The position numbers and the translations under genes are program-made. Below the pieces are notes generated by a model. That model saw only the letters and a list, made by a program, of their open reading frames with translations. It was not told where the DNA came from and searched no databases. This document shows positions 1 through 10,582 of a DNA stretch of 64,000 nt, one piece after another. The stretch is from the NCBI RefSeq assembly GCF_007741495.1, contig NZ_CP036262.1, positions 2,666,001 to 2,730,000 on the forward strand. The letters are read 5' to 3'. This DNA is from Roseimaritima multifibrata. GTDB lineage: Bacteria > Planctomycetota > Planctomycetia > Pirellulales > Pirellulaceae. Positions within the stretch are counted from its first letter, which is position 1, and every line of letters begins with the position of its first letter.

Positions 1-385
1 CCGCGTCTTCTGCGGTCAGCAAGGTTTCGAACAACCCGCCATTCGCGTCAAAGCACGAGGTGTAAAGGATCGTATCTTCGGTGCCGAGGAACTCGCTTAG
101 GCGTTCTTCCAGTTGCCGGTGAACGGCCTGCGTTCCACAGATGAAGCGAACCGAGGCGAGCCCATATCCCCAGTCTCGGAGGCCTTGGTGAGCGGCTTCG
201 ATGATCTCGGGATGTTGAGCTAGGCCGAGATAGTTGTTGGCACACAGGTTGAGGACTTCTCTGCCTTCGTCGACACGAATGTGTGCGGCTTGGGGGGATT
301 CAATGATCCGTTCGGTCTTGAAAGTGCCAGCATCCCGAATGGTCGCCACTTGGTCGACCAATTGTTTTTGAAACGAATCGTTCAT
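1..385 (-). CDS. kbl: 2-amino-3-ketobutyrate CoA ligase (glycine C-acetyltransferase), N-terminal part
   Basis: PLP-dependent enzyme of the alpha-oxoamine synthase family that cleaves 2-amino-3-ketobutyrate with CoA to glycine and acetyl-CoA, the second step of threonine breakdown. The visible product starts [12 protein letters not shown] and contains [15 protein letters not shown] and [14 protein letters not shown], both highly typical of Kbl. The ATG is at 385. The gene runs off the left edge, so only about 128 of roughly 395 residues are seen and the PLP lysine lies outside. It follows tdh on the same strand after a 25-bp gap, which makes a tdh-kbl operon; the neighbour strongly supports Kbl over other alpha-oxoamine synthases. 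Confidence 0.93.
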   Translation of the reverse strand, partial: MNDSFQKQLVDQVATIRDAGTFKTERIIESPQAAHIRVDEGREVLNLCANNYLGLAQHPEIIEAAHQGLRDWGYGLASVRFICGTQAVHRQLEERLSEFLGTEDTILYTSCFDANGGLFETLLTAEDA

Positions 386-410
386 CGATTCTACCTCGAC
401 TGGAGTTACG

Positions 411-1436
411 TCAGCTCCAGTTTAGGATCACTTTTCCCGACTGGCCCGACATCATGACTTGAAAACCTGCTTCGAAATCCCCCGCGTCGAAACGATGGGT
501 GATCACCGGGGCCAGATCGAGGCCGCCTTGAAGCATCACAGTCATTTTGTACCAAGTCTCGTACATTTCGCGACCGTAGATACCTTTGATGGTCAGCATA
601 TTAAAGACGACCAAGTTCCAGTCGATTGCCATCGGAGCGGAGGGGATCCCCAGCATCGCAATTTTGCCGCCATGGCACATGTTGGTAATCATGTCGTTAA
701 AAGCACTGGGGTTGCCCGACATTTCCAGGCCCACGTCAAACCCTTCTCGCATCCCGAGTTCTTTTTGAACATCCGCCAGCGATTCGCTGCGGACGTCGAC
801 GATTCGGGTTGCCCCAAGCTTGGAAGCTAGGTTCAAACGCCAGGGGTTCACGTCCGTGACGACCACCGCTCGAGCTCCCGCATGGCGGACGACTGCCGCT
901 GCGATACAGCCGATCGGTCCCGCCCCGGTGATCAGGACATCTTCACCCAGCAGATCAAACGAGAGGGCCGTATGCACGGCGTTTCCGAAAGGATCGAAGA
1001 TCGCCGCGACGTCTCGATCGACTTTCGGATCATGGTGCCAAACGTTGGTCATCGGCAGCGAAATGAATTCCGCAAACGCACCCGGACGATTGACCCCAAT
1101 CCCCGCGGTATCGGCACACAGGTGCCGTCTTCCTGCCAAGCAGTTCCGGCAGCGTCCACAGACGACGTGCCCTTCGCCGCTGACCAATTCGCCGGGATGG
1201 AAATCGGTCACATTGGATCCGACTTCGACGATGGTTCCTACGAATTCGTGGCCCACGACCATTGGAACGGGGACCGTTTTGGCAGCCCAGTCGTCCCATT
1301 GATAGATATGGACGTCGGTTCCGCAGATTCCCGTTCGCTCTACTTTGATCAAAACGTCATTGATGCCAACTTCCGGTTCGGGGACGTCCTCCATCCACAA
1401 ACCGGGTTCAGCGCGTTTCTTAATCAGGGCCTTCAT
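411..1436 (-). CDS. tdh: L-threonine 3-dehydrogenase
   Basis: Zinc-dependent medium-chain dehydrogenase that oxidises L-threonine to 2-amino-3-ketobutyrate with NAD+, feeding Kbl. At 341 residues it matches the family length. Visible features: catalytic zinc site with Cys38 ([15 protein letters not shown], typical of Tdh) and His63-Glu64 (GHEFVG); structural zinc cysteines 93, 96, 99 and 107; Rossmann motif [12 protein letters not shown] near 169-180; and [20 protein letters not shown] toward the C-terminus, also Tdh-like. The start is ATG at 1436. It is the first gene of the tdh-kbl pair; the upstream DUF1080-MsrB gene ends 9 bp before it, so transcription may read through from there. Confidence 0.96.
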   Translation of the reverse strand: MKALIKKRAEPGLWMEDVPEPEVGINDVLIKVERTGICGTDVHIYQWDDWAAKTVPVPMVVGHEFVGTIVEVGSNVTDFHPGELVSGEGHVVCGRCRNCLAGRRHLCADTAGIGVNRPGAFAEFISLPMTNVWHHDPKVDRDVAAIFDPFGNAVHTALSFDLLGEDVLITGAGPIGCIAAAVVRHAGARAVVVTDVNPWRLNLASKLGATRIVDVRSESLADVQKELGMREGFDVGLEMSGNPSAFNDMITNMCHGGKIAMLGIPSAPMAIDWNLVVFNMLTIKGIYGREMYETWYKMTVMLQGGLDLAPVITHRFDAGDFEAGFQVMMSGQSGKVILNWS

Positions 1437-1445
1437 TCGGCTTGC

Positions 1446-2735
1446 CTATTCCTTCTTTGCGTCTTGATCAACCACGATCATCGGAGGAAGCTCTTCGCCT
1501 TTAGGGACGAAGGTCATCGAAATCGAATTGACGCAGTGACGGGTGTTTTTTTCCGTGTAGCGTTCGCCAAGGAAGACATGTCCTAGGTGACCGTTGCAGT
1601 TTTCGCAAACGATCTCGGTTCTTCTTCCATCAGCGTCCGGCAGTTGGCGAACGGCGCCTTCGATTTCGTCATCAAAGCTGGGCCAGCCACAATGACTTTC
1701 GAATTTGTCTGTGCTGTGATACAGCGGTGCGTTGCAGCGGCGGCAGACGTAGGTTCCCGCTTCTTTCAGGTTCGTGTATTCGCCGATTCCAGGGCGTTCG
1801 GTCCCTTTCTTCAGCAGCACAAACGCTTCTTGTGGGGTTAGCGGGTTGTACTCTTTGGCAACGATTTTTTTGTTCATGATCTTATGGGCGTGTTTGGGTT
1901 CTGAATCAAGCACCATGATTTCCACTTTGCGAAAGTCGCAAGGATGGCTTTCGGATTGCAGTGAAATGGTTCCCCCAGAGAGCATCAGCCCGCCTGCAGC
2001 GGTTGCCAGTTCTTTTGCATGGGCGTCACGCGGGTCGTATTGCGGTTTGTTGTATTCCAGGACAGGTTTGCCATTCAGGATGTGAGTGATCACCTCATTG
2101 CCGCGAACTTCGATCTCGGCGGTGACCCACTGTTCGCCGTGGTAGGTTTTTGATTTCGAGCTGGTGCAATGTGCCTGGATCAGTTTTCCATCCATTTCGA
2201 CATTGGTGCCCGGCGTGCAGAGGTTGCTTGTGGTCCGGTACCGCGTGCCGTCGCCACCGAGCAATTGAACCTCGATCGAAGCGGGGAAGTCTTGATCAAC
2301 CGCCATCGTGTCAGGGGATTCGCCATGAATCATCACGCCACTGTTTCGGAGTGCCCAACCAGGACCGCCGGGGCACTGATCGCCGACAAAGCGGTACTCA
2401 ACGCGAAAACGGTAATGCGAATAAGGCGTTTCGTAGAACAGGTGCCCGAAGGTTTCGTCGAATTGGTCGTAGCCATCGTAGCGGACCTTCAGCAAGCCAT
2501 CTTCCACTCGGAAAGTATTGGCGAAGTTCTCGCCCGTTTTGTGGAAGCGAATTTTCGGAGTCCAGCCGGTGAGGTCTTTCCCGTTGAAGAGAGAAACCCA
2601 CTCCCCTGAAGCTTTCTCTTTAGAATCACTTGCGGAAGTATCGGCCGCTGAAAGTGTCGCAGGAGGCTGTGCGTTGCAGGCGGTGACAAATAGGAACACC
2701 CCTGCGGCAGCACAGCAAACGATGGATCGCAACAT
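1446..2735 (-). CDS. DUF1080 (3-keto-disaccharide hydrolase-type) domain fused to methionine-R-sulfoxide reductase B, lipoprotein
   Basis: About 429 residues from the ATG at 2735 ([15 protein letters not shown]), which gives a lipoprotein signal peptide with lipobox FVTAC. A longer reading frame to 2777 would push the signal peptide inward, so it was not chosen. The first part is a DUF1080 concanavalin-like domain ([15 protein letters not shown], then [11 protein letters not shown] and [13 protein letters not shown]). The last ~120 residues are a complete MsrB/SelR domain: zinc pairs CRRC and [21 protein letters not shown], and the catalytic cysteine in [14 protein letters not shown]1080 proteins bind or cut carbohydrates; MsrB reduces methionine-R-sulfoxide. 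The fusion suggests a membrane-anchored repair or redox-protected sugar-binding protein, which is inference. Both halves look intact. Confidence 0.88.
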   Translation of the reverse strand: MLRSIVCCAAAGVFLFVTACNAQPPATLSAADTSASDSKEKASGEWVSLFNGKDLTGWTPKIRFHKTGENFANTFRVEDGLLKVRYDGYDQFDETFGHLFYETPYSHYRFRVEYRFVGDQCPGGPGWALRNSGVMIHGESPDTMAVDQDFPASIEVQLLGGDGTRYRTTSNLCTPGTNVEMDGKLIQAHCTSSKSKTYHGEQWVTAEIEVRGNEVITHILNGKPVLEYNKPQYDPRDAHAKELATAAGGLMLSGGTISLQSESHPCDFRKVEIMVLDSEPKHAHKIMNKKIVAKEYNPLTPQEAFVLLKKGTERPGIGEYTNLKEAGTYVCRRCNAPLYHSTDKFESHCGWPSFDDEIEGAVRQLPDADGRRTEIVCENCNGHLGHVFLGERYTEKNTRHCVNSISMTFVPKGEELPPMIVVDQDAKKE

Positions 2736-2776
2736 CAAAACACCTTTCCTAAAAGTAATGCGTTCGGCGATGGCCA

Positions 2777-4357
2777 TTATTGTTCCGGGCGAAGTGCCGG
2801 AAACAGGATGACATCACGAATCGATTTCTGGTTTGTAAGTAGCATGACCAGCCGGTCAATCCCAATCCCCAGGCCGCCAGCCGGCGGCATCCCATGGCGT
2901 AGGGCACGAATGAAGTCATGGTCCATGTGGGCCATCGAATCTTCCTCGTCCATTCCTGCCAACTGAGTCTTAAACAGCTGTTCCTGCAAATCAGGATCAT
3001 TTAGTTCAGTATAAGCGTTGGCTAACTCCATGCCCGAAATAAATAGCTCAAATCGTTCGGCGATATCGGGATGGCCTTTTTTTCGCTTGGTCAGCGGGCA
3101 AATGCTGGCCGGGTAGTCGATTACGAAGATCGGCCCTTCTAAGGCATCTTCGACTTTCTCTTCGAAAACCTCGTTTTTGATCACGTCGGGGTGTTTTCCC
3201 TCGGTCTCAAAACCTAGTTTTCTAGCCAAATCAGCGACCGCTCCCTCGTCGGCAGGGTCGACGCCGGCATGTTCCTGGAACAGATCGGCATAACTACGAC
3301 GCTCGAATGGAGGAGTGAAATCAAGGACTTTGTCGCCGAACGGCCGCTTGAGTTCCCCATCGAGAGTCTCGATGGCGTTGCAGATCACTTGCTCGGTCAG
3401 GTCCATCATGGAACCGTAATCACCATACGCCTGATAGACTTCCAACATCGTGAATTCAGGGTTGTGGCGGACGCTGATCCCTTCGTTGCGGTAGACACGT
3501 CCCAGTTCGTAAACCCGTTCGATCCCGCCAACCATCAGCCGCTTTAGGTGCAGCTCCAGCGCGATACGCATGAACAATTTCATGTCCAGGGCGTTGTGAT
3601 GCGTCATGAATGGTCGAGCTGCCGCACCGCCGGCGATGCTATGGAGCGTCGGTCCTTCGACTTCGCAAAAGCGTTGATCGTCGAGGGTTTGACGAATCGA
3701 TTTGACGATCCGCGTCCGGTCAAGGAAGGTTTCCATGACCCCCTCATTGAACGCCAGGTCGGCATATCGCATCCGTTGTTTGCGATCCGGATCGTTCAGG
3801 CCGGCATGCTTGTCTGGTGGTGGATCCAGCATTTTTGCTTGGAAATGAAGCGATTCGGCGAAGACCGTTAGTTCGCCGGTGTTCGTTCTTCCCAGCCGTC
3901 CGTCGACGCCGACCAAGTCCCCAAGGTCAAACAGTTTGGCAAGTTCAAAGTTCTCTTCGCCGACCTGTTTCTTGCCGATGAAAATCTGGATGTCGCCAGT
4001 CCAGTCTTTGATGTTCATGAAGACTAGCTTGCCGGTGGGACGGCTGAGCATGATACGTCCGGCGACGCGAACCTTGGGTCCGATCTCTTCGCCGGGGCCG
4101 TTGTCGGCTTTCCACTGGCGGTAGTCAACTTCGCCCGAATCAAAATCGGGGAGCGCTATTTCCTTTCCGTCGGCGTTACGGAAGAGGACTTCGCCAGAGC
4201 GGTTCTGAACGTCTCCGATGAATAGTCGATCGTCAAATCGCCCCCCCCAAGGGTCGATTCCTAGTTCGGTGATACGTCGCAGTTTCGACCGGCGTGCGAC
4301 ACGGGGGTCCGACAAGTCTTCTGCGGATTCTTCTTCGGGTCGGTCCTGAGGTGCCAC
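2777..4357 (-). CDS. lysS: Lysyl-tRNA synthetase, class II
   Basis: Charges tRNA-Lys. The N-terminal OB-fold anticodon-binding domain ([29 protein letters not shown]) is followed by the class II catalytic core with motif 2 ([19 protein letters not shown]) and motif 3 ([19 protein letters not shown]), ending FPALRPEQ. The frame is open to 4468 but begins there with TTG and a non-conserved stretch. GTG at 4357 gives 526 residues, close to the usual ~500, and was preferred. No convincing Shine-Dalgarno sequence decides between them, so the start is uncertain. It sits upstream of the DUF1080-MsrB gene on the same strand. Confidence 0.95.
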   Translation of the reverse strand: MAPQDRPEEESAEDLSDPRVARRSKLRRITELGIDPWGGRFDDRLFIGDVQNRSGEVLFRNADGKEIALPDFDSGEVDYRQWKADNGPGEEIGPKVRVAGRIMLSRPTGKLVFMNIKDWTGDIQIFIGKKQVGEENFELAKLFDLGDLVGVDGRLGRTNTGELTVFAESLHFQAKMLDPPPDKHAGLNDPDRKQRMRYADLAFNEGVMETFLDRTRIVKSIRQTLDDQRFCEVEGPTLHSIAGGAAARPFMTHHNALDMKLFMRIALELHLKRLMVGGIERVYELGRVYRNEGISVRHNPEFTMLEVYQAYGDYGSMMDLTEQVICNAIETLDGELKRPFGDKVLDFTPPFERRSYADLFQEHAGVDPADEGAVADLARKLGFETEGKHPDVIKNEVFEEKVEDALEGPIFVIDYPASICPLTKRKKGHPDIAERFELFISGMELANAYTELNDPDLQEQLFKTQLAGMDEEDSMAHMDHDFIRALRHGMPPAGGLGIGIDRLVMLLTNQKSIRDVILFPALRPEQ

Positions 4358-4489
4358 GAGCTGACTCTTCGTCCAAAAAGGGAAGGGAGGGGTCGGCGAT
4401 CGTTCGCCTACCTTGAGGGGGTCGATTGTAAAGCGAAATATCGAATCGCCTACCCTCGTACCGAGCAAAACGTGCGGTCCGGCACCCGC

Positions 4490-4727
4490 CGGCGGTTGAT
4501 AAAAGGGGAGATGGGGGGGATTGGAGCCATCGTGGCGAGCAGTCTAGGTCGCGTTTGCTTTTCGTTGGTCTAGCGCGCAGAAAGTCGAACCCCTTGTTAA
4601 CGGGCAGTCGATTTAGGGATTGTCGCTTTTCGTTCCGCGAAAGAACGTTTACAGGACAGCATGCTTTCGCGGAACGAAAGACGACAAACGACATTCTTTC
4701 TCCGCTTCCGGTAAGAGCGACAGCCCG
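4490..4727. repeat. Intergenic region with inverted repeats around CGAAAG(A)CGAC motifs
   Basis: The space between waaA and lysS holds no gene. GATTGTCGCTTTTCGTTCCG near 4618 and TTTCGCGGAACGAAAGACGA near 4665 are near-complementary, forming a palindromic pair. The motif resembles the dispersed CGCACGTCC...GGCGAC element seen elsewhere in this window (6124, 20312, 20708, 33781). A member of that family is likely but degenerate here. Confidence 0.45.
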
Positions 4728-6029
4728 CTACAGGTGGAGGGCTTGGACATTTCGTTGGTCTAGGTTTAGCAGTTGCAGAGTCTTTTCGGTGGCTCCCAGA
4801 TGCTGTTGGACCACTTTTTTCGCGGCATTCCCCATACGGGTCGCGGTTTCGGGATCGGTTGCCATTCGCTGGATAAAATTGACCAACGCTTCTTCGTCTT
4901 GAACCACTTCGGCTCCTTTGCCGCTCAGTAAGTGAGAGACGATGTCACGAAAGTTTTTGGTGTTGGGACCGAAACAGACGGCCGCTCCGTAGCCAGCAGG
5001 TTCCAGCATGTTCTGCCCACCTCGGTTACCGAAACTGCCTCCGACAAACGCAATATCTGCGGTCGCCCACCAGTCTTTCAGTTCGCCGATGGTGTCGACC
5101 AAGAAGACCTGATCCGATTTTAGTTCCTCGGCAATGGGGTGGGCTTGGCTTCTTCGTCGGCATTGCAGTCCCGCATTTTGGATCGCTCGTTCCGTGTTGT
5201 CAAAATTCTCGGGGTGGCGGGGAACGATCAGCAATCTTAGTTCGGGAAGGTTCGCTTGCAGTCGTTTGAAGGCGCGCAGGATGATCGCTTCCTCTCCGCC
5301 CTGCAAACTGCCGGCAACCCAAACCTGGTGAGACGTTTTCAGCCCAGCCATTTCGATGCATCGTTTTGCCGCCGCGGTCTCTCGGTCGGTCGGAGCGTCG
5401 TCGAATTTGATCGACCCGGTGACGACAACCGATTCCGGAGCGGTGCCAAGTTCTCGAAAGCGTTCCGCGTAGGCATCGTCTTGGCAGGCGACCATCGTAA
5501 GGCGGCGAAAGGTGGGCTGGACCCACCGCAGGAATCGACGGTATCCGCGGAAACTGTTCCGGCTTAGCCGCCCATTGATTACCACCACCGGAATGTGGTT
5601 GGGGGGAGAGGTTGCGATCGCGATCAGGTTTGGCCAGATTTCTAGTTCCGCCAGGACCAGTTTGGAAGGATTCACTTCGCGGATCGCACGACGGACCGCC
5701 CAGGTGAAGTCGAGCGGGCAGTAGAAGACGCGGTCTTTACCGAAATGTTGCTTAGCGAGTTCAAATCCGGTCGCGGTGGTCGAACTGACAACAATTGGCA
5801 GGTCGGGGTGGCGTGCTTCGATTTTCTGAACCAATCCACGCAGTAGATTGATTTCGCCGACGCTTACTGCGTGCAGCCACAATCGACGCCGTTCACTGGG
5901 AGGAAGGCCGGTCGCTCCCCAAAGTTTGGCGGGCCAGCCGTGTCGGTATTTTCCGTACCGGCAGACGCGATAGAGCAGCAGCGGTGAAACCGCTATTAGC
6001 AGCATGCTGTACAGAATGTTTAGCAGCAT
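4728..6029 (-). CDS. waaA: 3-deoxy-D-manno-octulosonic acid (Kdo) transferase
   Basis: Inner-membrane glycosyltransferase (GT30) that adds Kdo from CMP-Kdo to the lipid A precursor. 433 residues, as usual. It has an N-terminal membrane anchor (residues ~1-22), then the Kdo transferase N-domain with LHAVSVGEINLLRGL carrying the likely catalytic Glu, SSTTATGFELA, and LVLAELEIWPNLI, and a C-terminal GT-B half with VAGSLQGGEEAIIL and FVGGSFGNRGGQNMLEPAGY. ATG start at 6029. It implies that the organism makes Kdo-containing lipopolysaccharide, in keeping with other planctomycetes. It lies between secA and lysS on the same strand but with ~240-370 bp gaps, so it probably has its own promoter. Confidence 0.95.
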   Translation of the reverse strand: MLLNILYSMLLIAVSPLLLYRVCRYGKYRHGWPAKLWGATGLPPSERRRLWLHAVSVGEINLLRGLVQKIEARHPDLPIVVSSTTATGFELAKQHFGKDRVFYCPLDFTWAVRRAIREVNPSKLVLAELEIWPNLIAIATSPPNHIPVVVINGRLSRNSFRGYRRFLRWVQPTFRRLTMVACQDDAYAERFRELGTAPESVVVTGSIKFDDAPTDRETAAAKRCIEMAGLKTSHQVWVAGSLQGGEEAIILRAFKRLQANLPELRLLIVPRHPENFDNTERAIQNAGLQCRRRSQAHPIAEELKSDQVFLVDTIGELKDWWATADIAFVGGSFGNRGGQNMLEPAGYGAAVCFGPNTKNFRDIVSHLLSGKGAEVVQDEEALVNFIQRMATDPETATRMGNAAKKVVQQHLGATEKTLQLLNLDQRNVQALHL

Positions 6030-6123
6030 CGAAGCTCTTTCACGTCCGTGTGGACCTCATCTTTAGGCCGCCATTCCATGGGAATGAGGAAACCCGCCGC
6101 ATGCACCGAGCGGTCGGTTTAGT

Positions 6124-6154
6124 GTTTGTCGCCGTTCGCTCGGGACGTGCGAAA
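6124..6154 (-). repeat. Dispersed intergenic element, CGCACGTCCCGAGCGAA type
   Basis: Read on the minus strand this is TTTCGCACGTCCCGAGCGAA followed by CGGCGACAAAC. It is nearly the same as the copy at 20708-20738 (plus) and similar to 33781-33812 and 20312-20343. It lies in the gap between secA and waaA. Confidence 0.6.
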
Positions 6155-6239
6155 GAACGCCCTCTTGCAGCTACTTTCGCGGAGCGAAAGGCTACAAAAT
6201 TACGCTGCTTCTGGTTCAAGCGGCTGTCGTTTACGCGTT

Positions 6240-6258
6240 GGGTATTCCGGGAATACCC
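6240..6258 (-). terminator. Possible hairpin after secA
   Basis: GGGTATTC-CGG-GAATACCC forms a perfect 8-bp stem 11 bp past the secA stop. There is no T-run, so a rho-independent terminator is only a guess; it could stabilise the 3' end of the mRNA. Confidence 0.35.
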
Positions 6259-6268
6259 GGCGTGCCGG

Positions 6269-9200
6269 CTAGACCATCTTTCGCATGCAGCAGGCTTTGT
6301 ACTTTTTCCCGCTACCGCATGGGCATGGGTCGTTGCGTCCGACTCGAGGTTCCGTGTTGCGGACCGGATCCGGTTTGCGAGGGGTGTCCCCGCTATTGTC
6401 CGCGGCCTGCTGCTGCGTCTGTTCTTTTTCGGACAGATTCGCCGTCGTGACTTCGGGTTGGTGTGCGTTCGCATTCACCCACGTGCTTCGAATGAAGTCT
6501 TCATTGAAGGATTCCATGCGGAAGATCAGGTCGGTGGTTCGTTCACCGATCGAACTCCACATGTCTTCAAACATCCGCATCCCTTCGCGTTTGTACTCGA
6601 CCTTGGGGTCCAGTTGGGCGTAGCTTTTCAGCTGCACGCTGCTTCGCAGATGGTCCATCGCCAGTAGGTGATCTTTCCAGGCTCCGTCAACCATGGACAG
6701 CAGAACCTGCCGTTCCATTTTTCGCATTTCGGGATAGAAGCGATCATCGACGGCACCCTCGGCTGCCAGCAACAGGGCTTGCTTGTTCATCCGGCCAAGA
6801 TCTTCTGGCGGAGGATTGAAATTCAATTCTTTGGCAAGCCATTCGCCAAGTTCACGAAGTTTCTGATCCCCGGCGGCAAGGACCGCGTTGGTATCTTCGT
6901 CGGCATCGCCAAACAGGGCTTCGATCTTTCCGCGAGCTTCTTCGTATTTGGCCTGCGATTCCTTGTTGTCCTGCATACTGTGAACCATTAACTGGTTCTT
7001 CAGGTTCTCGCGGTTCATCTCCAGATCGTTGACGTCGACATCGACGCCGAAGCGTCCTTTGATCCAGGCGACCAATTTCTCGCGGTCAAGGATGACCGAG
7101 TTTCCTTCTTTGTAGGTAAACGTCGAGAGCCCGGTCAGGATGGGGTATTCAGCCTCTTTGGTGGCGTAGGCTTTCTCCGCGCGTTCGAACAGCAGTTGTT
7201 GAACGTCGGAAAGTTCTTCAATCCCTTTCAGTTCATCCGGAGTCGCTTCGATCCCGAATTTGAAGCGGATCCAACTGCAAAGCTGTCGCAGTCCAAAATC
7301 GCTTTCCAGGAACGGTTCGCCTTCGCTTAGGTCAACCTTGGCAATCGCTTCGTAGGCGTTCTGGACCAGTTGATCGACCAGGTCAGGACGCTCCATATTC
7401 TTTAGATCGTGATCGCGATAATTGGTGCCGAACCGTTTGTTCGCCCAGGTCGCCAACGCTTGCCAGTTCCATTCGGATTCTTGCATTTCACGAGGCAGGT
7501 TTTCTTCCAATGCCTCGTTGATCGCCGCTTCCGCTGCGCGTTCGGCCTGTTCCCGGCTGTATTGATCCGCCGTTTGTGGATCGAGCCCGCGGAAGTCCTT
7601 GGGTTCCAACACACAGTTCAGTTGAGCTCCTGCCCAGTTGGCGTAGGAGGTTGAACCGTAATCTTCGTCCAGGATTTCATCGACGTGCTTTTCGATCTGT
7701 TGCCGAATTTGTGCGAGCAGCATTTTGCGGCAGCTGTGGCCATCCAGGATGTTCTGGCGATAGCCGTAGACCCGCTTGCGCTGCTCGTCCATGACTTCGT
7801 CATATTCCAGCAGGCTTTTTCGAATCTCAAAGTTCCGTTCTTCGACCTTCTTCTGAGCCGCTTCGATTCGGCGAGTCACCAATTTGGATTCGATCGCTTC
7901 GCCTTCGTCGATGCCCAGGCGTTCGAACACGCTTTTGACAAAGTCACCGGCGAAGATTCGCATCAAATCGTCTTCCAACGACAGATAGAATCGGCTGGAA
8001 CCAGGGTCCCCTTGGCGTCCGCAACGACCGCGAAGCTGGAGGTCGATTCGGCGGGAGTCATGCCGCTCGGTTCCCATCACCGACAGGCCACCGATGTTAC
8101 GAACAATTTCCCCTTCAGGAGACATGTTTTCGCGGGCATCGATCTCTTCGACCAATTGCTTCCATTCTTCGTCCGGAACCTCTAGTCGCGTCGGATACTT
8201 GTGCTGGAGTTGCGACCAGGCCATCGTTTCGGGATTCCCACCCAAAATAATGTCGGTACCACGACCGGCCATGTTCGTAGCGATCGTGACAGCTCCTAAG
8301 CGTCCAGCCTGAGCCACAATTTCGGCTTCACGGCCGTGTTGTTTAGCGTTCAGGACCTGATGCTTGATTCCACGCTGCTCGAGCAGGTGGCTTAGTTTTT
8401 CACTTTTTTCGATCGAGACGGTACCGACCAGGACTGGTCGTTTGGCGTGTTCGATGGAAACCACTTTCGATCGATCGATTTGCTCTTTGGTCTTTTTTCC
8501 CTTAGGCAAAATCGAGATTTGGTTGTCATCTTCGGAATCGATTTCACCCCAGATTTCGTTGCCGTCTTTCAGCACCAGAACGTCCCACTTGCTGGTCCGT
8601 TCGATGTCTTCGGCAAGCGCTTTGAACTTATCCTTTTCGGTCATGTAAATGACGTCGGGGTGTTCGATCCGTTCAAGAGGGCGGTGAGGTGGGATGGCGA
8701 CAACGTCCAGCCCATAAATTTTCCAGAACTCGTTTGCCTCGGTCATCGCCGTTCCGGTCATTCCGGACAGTTTGCGATAGAGCTTGAAGAAGTTCTGCAG
8801 CGTGACGGTGGCGAAGGTTTGTGTTTCCTGCTTGATCGGCACCCCTTCTTTGGCTTCGACCGCTTGGTGCAGTCCATCGGACCACTGGCGACCTTCCATC
8901 AAGCGTCCGGTGAATTCGTCGACGATGATGATCTGTTTATCTTTGACGACATAATTGACGTCCAGTTTGTACAGATACCGAGCCTTGAGGGCGTTGTCGA
9001 TCAGATGCGGCCACTGCATGTTGCCAGCGGTGTAGAAACTTTCTACGCCGGCCAGTTTTTCCGCTTCGCGAATCCCTTCGTCGGTCAGGGTCACATTGTG
9101 CTGTTTTTCGTCGACGGCAAAGTGTTCTTCTTTGCGCAATTGCTGTGCGACGCGATCGGCTTCGGCATATTTTGCCAAGTCTTGGTCGGCAGGGCCGCTG

Positions 9201-9961
9201 ATGATCAGCGGGGTTCTCGCTTCGTCGATCAGAATATTATCGACTTCGTCAATAATGGCGTAGTTCAGCGGCCCTTGGCTCTGCTGATGTTCGACCGGGA
9301 ATCGACTATCGTTACGAGCCGCCGGACGCATGTTGTCCCGCAGGTAATCGAATCCGAATTCGTTGTTGGTCCCGTAGGTGATATCGCAGGAGTAGGCCTC
9401 TTGCTTCTCGGTGATGCTCATCCCGCTTTGGATGTTCCCGACCGTCAGGCCCAGGTTCATATACAGCGGTGCCATCCACTCCATGTCACGTCTAGCCAAG
9501 TAGTCATTGACCGTGATGACGTGAACCCCTTTGGCCTCCAGAGCGTTCAGGTAAGCGGGCAGGGTGGCGACCAGGGTTTTACCTTCCCCGGTAATCATTT
9601 CTCCGATCCCACCACCATGCAGTACCATGCCGCCGATCAGTTGGACGTCGTAATGACGCATGGAAAGGAAGCGTTTGCCCCCTTCGCGGCAAACCGCAAA
9701 GGCATCCTCTAGCAAGTCGTCAAGCGTTTCCCCGTCGCGAAGTCGTTGCCGAAAACGCTCGGTTTGTTCACGAAGCTGCTCATCGGTAAAGGCCGCATAT
9801 TTGTCTTCCAACGCGTTGATACGTTCAACTTGTTCGGAATAACGATTGATTTGACGAGCATTACTCGAACCAAAAATGGCGGTAATCCCTCGCTCCACCG
9901 ATCCAAGCAGGCCCCCAAAGACCACGCCGAGGATCTCCCAGATTCGTTCCAGTGCACTCAT
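6269..9961 (-). CDS. secA: Preprotein translocase ATPase SecA, enlarged planctomycete form
   Basis: Motor of the Sec translocon. 1230 residues against ~900 in E. coli. Visible: Walker A in [20 protein letters not shown] (~120), [10 protein letters not shown], Walker B/DEAD-like [18 protein letters not shown] (~240), NBD2 motifs [35 protein letters not shown] and [20 protein letters not shown], the scaffold/wing end [21 protein letters not shown], and a C-terminal zinc SEC-C motif ([16 protein letters not shown], ~1205-1225) that binds SecB or ribosomes in other bacteria. Two additions explain the length: a ~46-residue beta-rich insert at ~457-503 in NBD2, and a ~200-residue block at ~835-1080 with four W-centred repeats. 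ATG start at 9961. No frameshift seen. Confidence 0.96.
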   Translation of the reverse strand: MSALERIWEILGVVFGGLLGSVERGITAIFGSSNARQINRYSEQVERINALEDKYAAFTDEQLREQTERFRQRLRDGETLDDLLEDAFAVCREGGKRFLSMRHYDVQLIGGMVLHGGGIGEMITGEGKTLVATLPAYLNALEAKGVHVITVNDYLARRDMEWMAPLYMNLGLTVGNIQSGMSITEKQEAYSCDITYGTNNEFGFDYLRDNMRPAARNDSRFPVEHQQSQGPLNYAIIDEVDNILIDEARTPLIISGPADQDLAKYAEADRVAQQLRKEEHFAVDEKQHNVTLTDEGIREAEKLAGVESFYTAGNMQWPHLIDNALKARYLYKLDVNYVVKDKQIIIVDEFTGRLMEGRQWSDGLHQAVEAKEGVPIKQETQTFATVTLQNFFKLYRKLSGMTGTAMTEANEFWKIYGLDVVAIPPHRPLERIEHPDVIYMTEKDKFKALAEDIERTSKWDVLVLKDGNEIWGEIDSEDDNQISILPKGKKTKEQIDRSKVVSIEHAKRPVLVGTVSIEKSEKLSHLLEQRGIKHQVLNAKQHGREAEIVAQAGRLGAVTIATNMAGRGTDIILGGNPETMAWSQLQHKYPTRLEVPDEEWKQLVEEIDARENMSPEGEIVRNIGGLSVMGTERHDSRRIDLQLRGRCGRQGDPGSSRFYLSLEDDLMRIFAGDFVKSVFERLGIDEGEAIESKLVTRRIEAAQKKVEERNFEIRKSLLEYDEVMDEQRKRVYGYRQNILDGHSCRKMLLAQIRQQIEKHVDEILDEDYGSTSYANWAGAQLNCVLEPKDFRGLDPQTADQYSREQAERAAEAAINEALEENLPREMQESEWNWQALATWANKRFGTNYRDHDLKNMERPDLVDQLVQNAYEAIAKVDLSEGEPFLESDFGLRQLCSWIRFKFGIEATPDELKGIEELSDVQQLLFERAEKAYATKEAEYPILTGLSTFTYKEGNSVILDREKLVAWIKGRFGVDVDVNDLEMNRENLKNQLMVHSMQDNKESQAKYEEARGKIEALFGDADEDTNAVLAAGDQKLRELGEWLAKELNFNPPPEDLGRMNKQALLLAAEGAVDDRFYPEMRKMERQVLLSMVDGAWKDHLLAMDHLRSSVQLKSYAQLDPKVEYKREGMRMFEDMWSSIGERTTDLIFRMESFNEDFIRSTWVNANAHQPEVTTANLSEKEQTQQQAADNSGDTPRKPDPVRNTEPRVGRNDPCPCGSGKKYKACCMRKMV

Positions 9962-10582
9962 CGATCACACCTGTTGTGCCTTTACCAACGGACGCCGATA
10001 TAAAATTACCGACAAAGAACGCTGGGGCGTTGCCAGCATGAAATCCACGTGGTGAGGGGACTTCCCTCTGGCCACCTAGGCTTCCTTGCGCAACGAAAAG
10101 GCAGAGATTTGCTACGGATTCTTACTCTTCCACGCCGCCTTCAACGACAGTTGAAGGCTGTTACCAATGCGCGAGATAATTCCATCGTTAAAGTTACGCC
10201 TTTGGGCAAAGTGGGTCAACCGTGATCCGTCCGTGTCCCGTAAAACAAGGGGGAATCGGCTGCGAAACCAATGAAACCCTAGTTCCGCACCAGGCTTCTA
10301 ACGCGGAATTGCAAAAATGGCGTGCGATAGGTGATTTGGGTGGACTGTCAGGTTTTAGGGTTGGCTGCCGTTCCGTATTCTCAAATGGTTGTGATGCGAA
10401 GCCGGTTCCACCAACATCGCCAAGAACGCTCGTCTAGCGGAAACATTCGAGTTTCGGTTAAATCTGTAGTGCTCGCGAGAGCTAACATGGGGGCAGGGGC
10501 CGTTGCCGAGGGAGGCTTTGCGTTGCGGTTGGTGATGGCAAATGATCATTCAAAGTGATGTCCTTTTTCGTTAGAGAATCCC
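9962..10582. other. Gene-free 620-bp divergent region between secA and the DUF1571 gene
   Basis: No credible gene on either strand. It must hold the promoters of secA (leftward) and of the DUF1571-kinase pair (rightward), though no clear -35/-10 pair could be chosen. The only structure seen is the perfect stem GCCTTCAAC-GACA-GTTGAAGGC at 10137-10158, without a T-run; it could be an operator-like palindrome or part of a small RNA. Confidence 0.5.

Noticed and set aside
8447-9712. 421-codon open frame on the plus strand across secA
   Set aside because: Antisense to the well-supported secA core; the sequence has no recognisable motif and arises from codon bias of secA.
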